This document shows positions 1 through 5,198 of a stretch of 6,039 nt of DNA, in pieces. The stretch is from Deltaproteobacteria bacterium (GTDB taxonomy: Bacteria > Desulfobacterota > Binatia > UBA9968): contig JACPFE010000161.1 in assembly GCA_016183145.1 (NCBI GenBank), positions 1 through 6,039 on the forward strand, written 5' to 3'. Every line of letters begins with the position of its first letter. The first letter of the stretch is position 1. The notes below the pieces were generated by a model. The model ran no database searches, was not told the DNA's origin, and was given only the letters and a program-made list of their open reading frames with translations. The position numbers were made by a program, and so were the translations under genes.

Positions 1-353
1 CCGGTGAGCGTCAGCGATCCAAAGCCGAACGTCCGGCCGAGCACGCTTTGCTCCACCGAGATCGCTTCGACCTGGCGAAGCAGCAGTTCTAGTGTGCGCC
101 GGCGCAGGAAGCCCACTTTGATGATCACTCGTTTTGTCGTGACGCCGAACTCGGAGGACTTGTAATCGATGAATGCCCGCAGTGCGAGCGCCAAGCCGAT
201 GCCCGTTACGGCCCCAGCGAGAATCGCTTGGACCGCAAGGCAAAATATTCCGACCAGAACTATGAACGAAGATTTCCAAAAGATCTTCCAGTGCAAGGTT
301 GCCTTGTAGATGATCTCTTCGTCAGGCAGCAGATTGGATTCCATATAGCCCAA
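1..353 (-). CDS. Bacterial PH-domain (DUF304/bPH_2-like) membrane protein, N-terminal part
   Basis: Partial gene: it starts at 353 and runs off the left edge without a stop (about 117 codons seen). Reading in from the edge gives an N-terminus of the form LGYMESNLLPDEE, then a long hydrophobic stretch (about residues 28-60), then SEFGVTTKRVIIKVGFLRRRT and a VEAISVEQSVLGR segment. This is the arrangement of the small bacterial PH-domain (DUF304, YdbS/YdbT-like) proteins, in which a membrane hairpin precedes a PH-like beta domain whose start carries the 'VTxKRVI...G..RR..E' signature. The family's function is poorly known; membrane attachment is expected. An in-frame ATG lies at 344, but family members usually begin with an M-x-Y-x-E pattern, which fits the TTG at 353. 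A GGGGGA stretch (359-364) also sits 5 nt upstream of that TTG. The gene is 399 bp downstream of the sirtuin, so it probably has its own promoter. Family call fairly sure; start less so. Confidence 0.8.
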   Translation of the reverse strand, partial: MGYMESNLLPDEEIIYKATLHWKIFWKSSFIVLVGIFCLAVQAILAGAVTGIGLALALRAFIDYKSSEFGVTTKRVIIKVGFLRRRTLELLLRQVEAISVEQSVLGRTFGFGSLTLT

Positions 354-403
354 GTTTGTCCCCCGTTTTGCGCGCAACTCCGCGATTCGCCGTGTCTAGG
401 CCA

Positions 404-433
404 AGTATCCTTTATTTTCGCAAACGGCGTCAA
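404..433 (-). promoter_or_regulatory. Possible sigma-70-like promoter for the PH-domain gene
   Basis: On the minus strand a TTGACG hexamer (433-428) is followed after 18 nt by GATACT (409-404). They match the -35 and -10 consensus at 5 of 6 and 4 of 6 positions. The predicted start would be near 397, giving a leader of about 45 nt before the TTG start at 353. The -35 hexamer lies inside a perfect 6-bp palindrome (425-439). This was found by eye; chance matches of this quality occur. Confidence 0.35.
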
Positions 434-439
434 ACGCCG
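425..439. repeat. Short perfect palindrome over the candidate -35 box
   Basis: CGGCGT and ACGCCG (425-430 and 434-439) form a 6-bp stem with a 3-nt loop. It could be an operator over the putative -35 element of the PH-domain gene, or a remnant of a dispersed repeat. There is no T-run, so it does not look like a terminator. Confidence 0.4.
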
Positions 440-586
440 CGAAGGCGGCAACGCTTGTTCAGAACTCGCGACGATTTGGTGTCCGCCTCGGGGATGGTTG
501 AAACCCCTCTTCCCTAAACCATGCTCAGGGGATGCGTCAGGCGAAGTAAGTTGCGCGATGTCTCCAAAGGAAACAAGTGATTTTCA

Positions 587-683
587 CCCTCGCCCGCTTT
601 GCGGGAGAGGGCAGGGGTGAGGGTCCAGCATGCGATACCCCCTCACCCTAACTCTCTCCCCCACGAAGACGTGGTGGAGAGGG
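587..683. repeat. Head-to-head pair of CCCTCACCC-type hairpin units (BIME-like)
   Basis: The left unit is a hairpin at 587-611: CCCTC-g-CCCGC, loop TTT, GCGGG-a-GAGGG, with one mismatch. It is followed by the tail GGGGTGAGGG (614-623). The right unit is the mirror arrangement: CCCTCACCC (640-648), then a hairpin at about 654-681 with a 12-position stem, one mismatch and the loop AAGA. The tails are exact 9-bp reverse complements (615-623 with 640-648) around a 16-nt loop. Two hairpins in opposite orientation with complementary tails is the structure of REP pairs (BIMEs). Similar CCCTCACCC-rich palindromes are common as dispersed repeats in bacterial genomes. Copy number in this genome cannot be seen from the window. 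Confidence 0.7.
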
Positions 684-693
684 AAATCTTATC

Positions 694-710
694 GTCGGCT
701 TCGAGCCGAC
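694..710 (-). terminator. Possible transcription terminator after the Sir2 gene
   Basis: A perfect 7-bp stem (GTCGGCT with AGCCGAC) and a 3-nt loop lie 43 to 59 nt past the Sir2 stop codon. On the minus strand the stem is followed by GATAAGATTT, which is only a weak T-rich tract. A second inverted repeat (CTGAACT 716-722 with AGTTCAG 750-756) lies between this stem and the gene and overlaps its stop codon. The position suits a terminator, but the poor T-run means it may simply belong to the repeat cluster beside it. Confidence 0.35.
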
Positions 711-752
711 AATAACTGAACTCCTTTCCCTTCGAGGCGAGGGTATCTTAGT

Positions 753-1505
753 TCAGGCGTTCCCTAGCAGCGGGTTGACATGGCGAAAGAACTCTCCGAT
801 CGCCCCGTTGTAGACAAAATCGGCGATGTCGTCCAGCGGTGTCGCGTCGCGGTTGATGATCGCGAGCAGGGCGCCGGCGCGCTTGGCGATGACGGGGAAA
901 GAAGCGGCAGGTTGGACTTGCAGCGAGGAGCCAATGACAATGAAGATTTCAGCCTGTTCGCTCCACGCCTGGGCGCGTTGCATCGCTTCCACCGGCATCG
1001 ATTGGCCAAACGATACGTTGGCGGATTTGAGGAAGCCGCCGCAGGCGTCGCAGGTGGGCGCGGTGAAATTCTCGGCTAAGTTCTCGTAGAGTTCCGCGGG
1101 TTCGTATCGCTTGCCACACTTGAGGCAGGTGACGAGCCGGTCGGTGCCGTGCAGCTCGACGAGTTTTTCCTCGGACACACCGGCGAGCTTGTGGAGGCCG
1201 TCGATGTTTTGCGTGATTAGACCAAGCAGTTGGCCGCGCCGTTCAAAATCGCGAATGGCAAAATGGCCGATGTTCGGCTTGACCGTTTTAAAGAGTTCGT
1301 AGGTAGCTTTCTTCAACCGCCAGTGTTGAATTCGGGCCGCTTCGCTCGTCATGAAGTCTTGGAAGAGCACCGGCTGGTACTTGGTCCAAACGCCGCCGGG
1401 GCTGCGAAAGTCGGGAACGCCGGATTCCGTGCTGATGCCGGCGCCGGTGAAAAAGACGACGGCGCGGGATGATCTGAGCCGCGCTGCAAATTCCTCCAGC
1501 TCCAT
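753..1505 (-). CDS. Sir2-family NAD-dependent protein deacylase
   Basis: 250 residues, a normal length for a single-domain bacterial sirtuin. These enzymes remove acyl groups from lysine side chains, consuming NAD and releasing nicotinamide and O-acyl-ADP-ribose; the protein is cytoplasmic. The NAD-binding motif GAGIS (21-25) and PDFRSP (31-36) are present. TQNIDGLH (98-105) carries the conserved Asn100 and Asp102, and LHGT holds the catalytic His119. A zinc site is formed by Cys127, Cys130, Cys152 and Cys155. GSSLQVQPA (192-200) and INRD (217-220) complete the Rossmann side. Where many sirtuins have FGE this one has SFGQSMP (165-171). By hand alignment the Tyr of the YxxR motif linked to desuccinylation seems replaced by Gln60 (Arg63 kept), which would favour short acyl substrates; this is tentative. 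The start codon lies 28 nt past the FKBP1 stop with no clear ribosome binding site, suggesting operon transcription and perhaps translational coupling. Confidence 0.95.
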   Translation of the reverse strand: MELEEFAARLRSSRAVVFFTGAGISTESGVPDFRSPGGVWTKYQPVLFQDFMTSEAARIQHWRLKKATYELFKTVKPNIGHFAIRDFERRGQLLGLITQNIDGLHKLAGVSEEKLVELHGTDRLVTCLKCGKRYEPAELYENLAENFTAPTCDACGGFLKSANVSFGQSMPVEAMQRAQAWSEQAEIFIVIGSSLQVQPAASFPVIAKRAGALLAIINRDATPLDDIADFVYNGAIGEFFRHVNPLLGNA

Positions 1506-1533
1506 CGCGATGCCGCCGGGATAACGCGAAAAG

Positions 1534-2094
1534 TTATTTTGCCTGGGCCGGTTTCGGCGGTTGTGGAGGGGCCGCAGCTTGAATATCTAGAATCTTGACG
1601 TCGAAGACGAGCGTCTTGCCCGCCATCGGGTGGTTCATGTCGATGACCACCGTTTTCTCTTTGATCTGATGGACGCGAACAGGCATGGATTGCCCCTGCG
1701 GCCCGTTGGCCGTCAAAACCGCCCCGACTTTTAGGCTGTCGGCGGGGATTTTTTCTTTGGGAACTTCCTGAAATGCCTTCTCATTAACCGGTCCGTAGCC
1801 GTCTTCCGGCTTGACCTTAACGCGCTTTTCTTCCCCGACTTTCATCCCCGTGAGGGCTTTTTCCAGCCCCGGGATGATTTGTTTCGTGCCTTGCGTGTAC
1901 TTCAGCGGTTCCTTGCCCTTGTTGGAATCGACGGTTTTCCCGTCCTCCCCAGACACAGTGTATTGCAAGCTGACTGCGGCGCCGTCCTTTACGACTTTAT
2001 CTTCCTTGGCACTTTGGGCCGCCATGAGTGGCGCCGCGGTGGAAAGCACAATCGCCACTAAGCCCAAAATAAATGCCCGTTGTATAGTTCGCAT
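1534..2094 (-). CDS. Exported SlyD-like FKBP-type peptidyl-prolyl isomerase (FKBP1)
   Basis: 186 residues from the ATG at 2094. This start is preferred over an in-frame ATG at 2136 because GAGGAG lies 6 nt upstream and a clean signal peptide follows: MRTIQR, a hydrophobic core, then cleavage probably near APLMAA (residues 21-26). The mature protein starts with an FKBP half-domain (VSLQYT, VDSNKGKEPL, IIPGLEKAL). A SlyD-type insert-in-flap region follows (FQEVPKEKIPAD through VVIDMNHP), and the FKBP fold closes with AGKTLVFDVKILDI. Such enzymes catalyse cis-trans isomerisation of X-Pro bonds, and the insert acts as a chaperone module. The C-terminus is a short Pro/Ala/Lys tail, not the His-rich metal-binding tail of E. 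coli SlyD. It probably acts outside the cytoplasmic membrane. It is paralogous to the protein at 5199-5756, sharing roughly 58% of positions without gaps by hand count. The Sir2 gene follows after 28 nt. Confidence 0.94.
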   Translation of the reverse strand: MRTIQRAFILGLVAIVLSTAAPLMAAQSAKEDKVVKDGAAVSLQYTVSGEDGKTVDSNKGKEPLKYTQGTKQIIPGLEKALTGMKVGEEKRVKVKPEDGYGPVNEKAFQEVPKEKIPADSLKVGAVLTANGPQGQSMPVRVHQIKEKTVVIDMNHPMAGKTLVFDVKILDIQAAAPPQPPKPAQAK

Positions 2095-2100
2095 CAAATT

Positions 2101-2106
2101 CTCCTC
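2101..2106 (-). promoter_or_regulatory. Ribosome binding site of the FKBP1 gene
   Basis: GAGGAG on the minus strand, ending 6 nt before the ATG at 2094. It decides the start: the longer frame from 2136 has no such site and would put 14 non-hydrophobic residues in front of the signal peptide. Confidence 0.8.
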
Positions 2107-2196
2107 AAATAAATTCACCGCCGAAGCGCGGTCCATTCACGTTACAGACTCGAATCCGCGAACACAAGCATGGCGGCTTACTTGATAAATAAGGCG

Positions 2197-2379
2197 GTTC
2201 AAGATGTTCAAGTCGTTCAAGCCGGTCAAACCTCCTCCTTCATCCTCCCCCGCGTCAGCCCGAGGCTGATCCGTCCTTCGGCGGACGCGGGGGAGGAAAG
2301 CTTGCCCTGAGTCCGGTCGAAGGGAGGTGGGGGAATTGAACGGAGCGCAGCGATTGAACGGCTTGAACGTTTTGAACCT
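2197..2379. repeat. Nested inverted-repeat element: 9-nt-period arrays flanking a long hairpin
   Basis: This fills most of the 323-bp spacer between the LLM and FKBP1 genes. On the left are four 9-nt units, GTTCAAGAT, GTTCAAGTC, GTTCAAGCC and GGTCAAACC (2197-2232). On the right are units in the opposite sense and the same period: ATTGAACGG (2335), a variant unit, then ATTGAACGG, CTTGAACGT and TTTGAACCT (2353-2379). The two sides match as an inverted repeat at 17 of 21 positions (2205-2225 with 2358-2378). Between them is a hairpin with a perfect 14-bp arm (2243-2256 with 2284-2297) enclosing a 6-bp stem-loop (TCAGCC/GGCTGA, sharing two bases with the arm). The stretch 2304-2324 runs from GCCCTGAG to GTCGAAGGG and resembles a widespread dispersed repeat. 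A GGTGGGGG tail follows (2326-2333). I see no gene in the rest of the spacer. Confidence 0.75.
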
Positions 2380-2417
2380 TGATCTTACGACCCGAGGAGC
2401 GCTAATTCAGCGCGGTT

Positions 2418-3422
2418 TCAATCTCCGCACGCCCGGATGACCCGCTCGCCCCAGGCAGTCATCACCTGGTCGTAAATCGCATTCGGCGGTGTCAGCAGGA
2501 TGCGTTTGACGCCGGCGGCTTCCAGCCGTTTCACCTTGGCGACGCATTCCTTCGGGGTGCCCGCGATGGTGAAGCGCTCCAAGAGATAATCGGTCACGTA
2601 GTCGGGATCGATGCGTTCCTCGATCGGTTTCGAGATATCGAAGGCGTCCATGAATCGTTTGACGCCGGCCGCCTCGCCTTCGGGCACGGTCTCCATGGTG
2701 AAGCGGAAGTTGTGATGAGCGCGGTTGGCCATGCGCGCGCGCACGCGCCGGCGCGCCCTCTCGCCGTCGTTGTCGACGACGATCATACCCGCCGGCATGA
2801 TGTCGATGTCCGCGGGATTCCGCCCTGCTTCTTTCGCGCCTTCGGCGATGCGCGCCTCCGCCCATTCGAGCACATCGAGATCGAAGCCGGTGCCGAGAAT
2901 GACGCCGTCGCAGGTGCGGCCGGCGACGCGCAGGGTCTTCGGCCCTTCGGCGGAGATGTAGATCGGCACAGGCCGATTGCCGACCTTGAGCTGTACGTTG
3001 CCGCCGGCGCGCTCTTTGCTCTTTGGCACGTTGACGCCGCGGTCGTGAAGCAGGTCGCGGATGACGCGCAGTCCCATTTCGAAGTCGACGAGCTTCGTCG
3101 CCGTTCGTCCCAGGCTGTAAACCGGACCGTCGCCGGTGCCCAGGCCGATGATCGCGCGGCCTGCGGATATTTCATTGAGTGTCGCGAAGGAGTTCGCCGT
3201 GATGGTCGGGTCGCGGTAGACCATGTTGGTCACGGCGGTGCCCAGGCGGATTGTTTTCGTGCTCACTGCGCACATCGCCATCGCCTGGTAGGGATCGACG
3301 TTGTTCATCTGGCTGTCGGCGAAAAAGACCGCCTCAAAGCCGAGCGTTTCGGCGCGCTGGGCGCGGTCTACGGCTTCCTTTATGCTGCGGGCGGAACCGT
3401 GAAGACAGAATTTCATGGCCAT
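2418..3422 (-). CDS. LLM-class (luciferase-like) flavin- or F420-dependent oxidoreductase
   Basis: 334 residues with the architecture of the bacterial luciferase-like TIM-barrel family (PF00296). Features seen: an N-terminal beta strand (MKFCLHG), AETLGFEAVFFADS (24-37), TIRLGTAVTN (57-66), the DPTITANSFATLNEIS helix (71-86), AIIGLGTGDGPVYSLGR (90-106), PVPIYISAEGPKTLRVAG (151-168) with CDGVILGTG (171-179), and a C-terminal FTIAGTPKECVAKV (304-317). The GxGTGDG loop and the PIYISAEGPK strand resemble the F420-dependent Mer-like branch, though an FMN-dependent monooxygenase cannot be excluded; the substrate is unknown. It is soluble, with no signal peptide. The start at 3422 is supported by GGAGAGGAAG (3441-3432) ending 9 nt upstream; a second ATG at 3416 would be less well spaced. 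It follows the MFS gene by 259 bp of repeat-rich DNA, so any functional link is inferred from order only. Confidence 0.92.
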   Translation of the reverse strand: MAMKFCLHGSARSIKEAVDRAQRAETLGFEAVFFADSQMNNVDPYQAMAMCAVSTKTIRLGTAVTNMVYRDPTITANSFATLNEISAGRAIIGLGTGDGPVYSLGRTATKLVDFEMGLRVIRDLLHDRGVNVPKSKERAGGNVQLKVGNRPVPIYISAEGPKTLRVAGRTCDGVILGTGFDLDVLEWAEARIAEGAKEAGRNPADIDIMPAGMIVVDNDGERARRRVRARMANRAHHNFRFTMETVPEGEAAGVKRFMDAFDISKPIEERIDPDYVTDYLLERFTIAGTPKECVAKVKRLEAAGVKRILLTPPNAIYDQVMTAWGERVIRACGD

Positions 3423-3431
3423 ATTTAAAGA

Positions 3432-3441
3432 CTTCCTCTCC
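3432..3441 (-). promoter_or_regulatory. Ribosome binding site of the LLM oxidoreductase gene
   Basis: GGAGAGGAAG on the minus strand, ending 9 nt before the ATG at 3422 and 15 nt before the alternative ATG at 3416. It favours the MAMKF start over MKF. Confidence 0.65.
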
Positions 3442-3516
3442 AGAGGGCAAGCATGAACTCTACACCGATTGAAGTTAGCGGTCTTGTCACCTCTTTACTC
3501 GGCACACGGAAAAAAA

Positions 3517-3624
3517 CTTCTTCCCCCTTGATGGGGGAAGATTGAGATGGGGGTGAAAAGCTTCGTTCAAGGCCGTGACCGAACGCACCCCCTCTTCGAT
3601 TCTCCCCCGTCAAGGGGGAGAAGG
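3517..3624. repeat. 108-bp BIME-like inverted pair of hairpin units
   Basis: Two 39-nt units face each other (3517-3555 and 3586-3624) and match as inverted repeats at 29 of 39 positions. Each unit has a perfect 9-bp hairpin with a 5-nt loop: TCTTCCCCC/GGGGGAAGA at 3519-3541, and TTCTCCCCC/GGGGGAGAA at 3600-3622. The loops are related (TTGAT, and TTGAC on the opposite strand). Each ends inward in a complementary tail, GGGGGTG (3549-3555) and CACCCCC (3586-3592). The 30-nt centre is unrelated sequence. This is a textbook REP-pair layout located between the MFS and LLM genes. Several differences between arms leave the stems intact, which suggests the structure is maintained or the copies are young. 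Confidence 0.8.
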
Positions 3625-3681
3625 TTTACTTGCGATTGGCTTGCCTTGCCGTTTTCAGGACTTTTCCGATTTTACGGGAAA

Positions 3682-5097
3682 TTAGTTTCTCGGATACAAC
3701 GTGACACCTCGCTTCTCCTCATAACACGCGCGGCTCGCATTGGCGAATTGTTGGGAAGGATTTCTCCCTTCGGTCGAAATGACATTGCTCTCAGTTGTGA
3801 TTCGCCGCGTCCTTCCGAGGGAGCCCTTCGTCTCAGGATAAACTCCGTCGCGCTCGTGCCAGCGCGCGCAGGCGTGGATCGCCAGGCCCGAAATGACGTA
3901 GCAGATAAGACAGACCGCGAGGGGCCAGGCGTAAGATCCGGTCAGATCGAAGAGATAACCGCCCAGCCAGGCGCCCAAGGCGCTGCCTAACCCGAAGCTG
4001 ATTTCCAGGTAGCCGAAGATGAGTCCGATTTTGCGGCCGGAAAAGATATCGCCGATGACCGCGCCGTAGGTGGGATTGCCGGCGCTGTGGCCGACGCCGT
4101 AGAGTACAATCGTGAGATAGACGAGCCAGAGCGGCGCGTTGAAGGTCATCGCGATCATACAGGCGACGCCGAGCGCGGTGACGATGACGGCGACGCCGTA
4201 AGCCTTGCTTCGCCCCAGTCGGTCGGAGACCGATCCCCAAAGAATCGTCGCGCCGATGCGGATAAAGCCGATAAAACCGAAATAAAAGGACGCCGCCAAT
4301 TTTTCGTAGCCCACGGTGACGAAGTGTGCGATGGCATGGGTGTTGATCATAAAGAGAGCGGTGCCGAGCGCGAGGTGGCCGACCGTTACGGACCAGAACG
4401 GGAACGAGCGCGCCGCTTCCGCCAACGTCCAGTCACGGCCTCCGTTGGATCGCCCGCCGTGGCGCGGAACCGAAACCTTGTGGGAGGGATCGGCGTCGCC
4501 GTCGGGGTATTGGCCGACCTCCTGCGGAGTGCGTCGCTGCAACAGAGCGTTGGCGGGAACCAACACGAAAAGAAGCAGACTGCCGGTGACGATGAAAGTC
4601 CAGCGCCAACCGACCTGGCTGATCAGAATCTGGGTCAGCGGCACCATGACCAGCGCGCCGAGGCCTTGGCCCATGCTCGCGATGCCGATGGCCGTGGCGC
4701 GCCGGCGCACGAACCAGAAAGATATTAGTGCGTTGTGGCCGACGAAGCCGAGCGCGCCCTGGCCTAGCGCGGTGATGATGCCGTAGGAAAAATAGAGACC
4801 GACGAGCGAACCGGCAAAAGAGGATAGGACCAAGCCGCCGCCGACCAGCAAGGCGCCGAGCGGCATGAGCAAGCGCGGCCCGAGACGGTCGAAAGCCAGG
4901 CCCACCAAGGGTGAAGCGAAAGCATAGACGAGAAAGTTAATCGACGCGATCGAAGCGCCGTCGCTCCGCGACCAGGCGAAGTCTTCCAATAAGGCCAAAT
5001 AGTAGACGCCAAAGGCGCCGTTGACGCCGCGCATCACCACCATGTTGATGAAACATAGCGCGATGATGACGTAGCCGTAGAAAAACTTTGGGCGCAT
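3682..5097 (-). CDS. Major facilitator superfamily transporter (monocarboxylate/OFA-like)
   Basis: 471 residues with about 12 hydrophobic segments, six on each side of a hydrophilic loop (about 186-228), as in MFS permeases. The loop after TM2 carries the MFS signature GLAFDRLGPR (66-75), repeated in the second half as GSVSDRLGRSK (288-298). The N-terminus (RPKFFYGYVIIALCF) and the FAWSRSDGASIAS segment (40-52) resemble the monocarboxylate and oxalate:formate antiporter (OFA) branch, so a small organic anion is a plausible substrate, but no substrate-specific residue can be cited. The protein sits in the inner membrane. The start fits the family, yet no ribosome binding site is visible: the leader is filled by a heptanucleotide repeat array ending 8 nt before the ATG. 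The last 34 residues (438-471, beginning NVISTEGRN) look like a translated dispersed repeat rather than transporter sequence. Confidence 0.93.
   Translation of the reverse strand: MRPKFFYGYVIIALCFINMVVMRGVNGAFGVYYLALLEDFAWSRSDGASIASINFLVYAFASPLVGLAFDRLGPRLLMPLGALLVGGGLVLSSFAGSLVGLYFSYGIITALGQGALGFVGHNALISFWFVRRRATAIGIASMGQGLGALVMVPLTQILISQVGWRWTFIVTGSLLLFVLVPANALLQRRTPQEVGQYPDGDADPSHKVSVPRHGGRSNGGRDWTLAEAARSFPFWSVTVGHLALGTALFMINTHAIAHFVTVGYEKLAASFYFGFIGFIRIGATILWGSVSDRLGRSKAYGVAVIVTALGVACMIAMTFNAPLWLVYLTIVLYGVGHSAGNPTYGAVIGDIFSGRKIGLIFGYLEISFGLGSALGAWLGGYLFDLTGSYAWPLAVCLICYVISGLAIHACARWHERDGVYPETKGSLGRTRRITTESNVISTEGRNPSQQFANASRACYEEKRGVTLYPRN
3758..3786 (-). repeat. Dispersed-repeat sequence encoding the C-terminal tail of the MFS protein
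   Basis: On the minus strand this stretch begins AATGTCATTTCGACCGAAGG and ends GGGAGAAATCC. It resembles a short repeat found between genes in many bacteria; translated copies give the recognisable 'VISTEGRN' peptide, seen here at residues 438-446 of the transporter. The repeat therefore lies inside the open frame and changes the end of the protein. Recognition is from memory and was not checked by search. Confidence 0.6.
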
Positions 5098-5105
5098 GAA
5101 ATAAG

Positions 5106-5174
5106 TACTGAGTAATGAGTCCTGAGTGCTGAGCTCAGGACTCAGGACTCAGGACTCAGGACTCAGGACTCGGA
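5106..5174. repeat. Phased heptanucleotide array that reverses orientation at its centre
   Basis: Four degenerate units of pattern TNNTGAG (TACTGAG, TAATGAG, TCCTGAG, TGCTGAG; 5106-5133) are followed with no gap by five identical CTCAGGA units (5134-5168) and a shortened sixth, CTCGGA (5169-5174). CTCAGGA is the reverse complement of TCCTGAG, so the strand sense flips exactly at 5133/5134 while the 7-nt phase is kept. Folded on itself, the 28-nt left half pairs with the first four right units at 24 of 28 positions. The array fills most of the 101-bp spacer between FKBP2 and the MFS gene and ends 8 nt before the MFS start codon, where a ribosome binding site should be. Confidence 0.9.
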
Positions 5175-5198
5175 TGCTCCGTTGCCTCGGGATTGAGA

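Larger units (their letters stand above)
354..752. other. Spacer between the Sir2 and PH-domain genes (399 bp)
   Basis: The part nearest the PH-domain gene (354-439) holds a weak ribosome binding site, a candidate promoter and a small palindrome. I see no credible gene or structure in 440-584. From 585 to 752 the spacer is almost entirely palindromic: two hairpin units with inward-facing GGGTGAGGG/CCCTCACCC tails, then a 7-bp GC-rich stem-loop, then a 7-bp inverted repeat that reaches the Sir2 stop codon. The open frame on the plus strand at 228-620 overlaps the PH-domain gene antisense and is not believed to be a gene. Confidence 0.6.

Noticed and set aside
228..620. Open frame of 130 codons on the plus strand
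   Set aside because: It lies antisense to the PH-domain gene and then runs into a palindromic repeat. The protein has no recognisable domain and there is no ribosome binding site.
1534..2136. Longer FKBP1 start at 2136
   Set aside because: It adds 14 polar residues before the signal peptide and ignores the strong GAGGAG site placed for the ATG at 2094.
2140..2165. TTCGAGTC-like sequence on the minus strand suggesting a tRNA T-loop
   Set aside because: The flanking bases do not form a T-stem and no acceptor or anticodon arm can be placed around it.
2243..2297. Long GC-rich hairpin as a rho-independent terminator of the LLM gene
   Set aside because: No T-run follows on either strand, and the flanking inverted 9-mer arrays mark it as part of a repeat element. 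It may still slow polymerase, but the sequence does not show a canonical terminator.
2407..2865. Open frame of 152 codons on the minus strand
   Set aside because: An out-of-frame shadow of the 3' part of the LLM gene, very rich in Arg and Gly.
2712..3428. Open frame of 238 codons on the plus strand
   Set aside because: Entirely antisense to the clearly real LLM oxidoreductase. Its Ala/Arg/Asp/His-rich composition is the usual mirror of a GC-rich gene.
4087..4728. Open frame of 213 codons on the plus strand
   Set aside because: Antisense to the MFS gene, charged and low-complexity, with no family features.
2418..5097. MFS and LLM genes as a dedicated catabolic cassette or new system
   Set aside because: They share only orientation and neighbourhood. 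The 259-bp spacer is repeat-filled and no substrate-specific feature links them.
5106..5174. Regular repeats suggesting a CRISPR array
   Set aside because: The units are 7 nt, directly adjacent and without spacers, and there are no cas genes. It is a tandem/inverted simple repeat.
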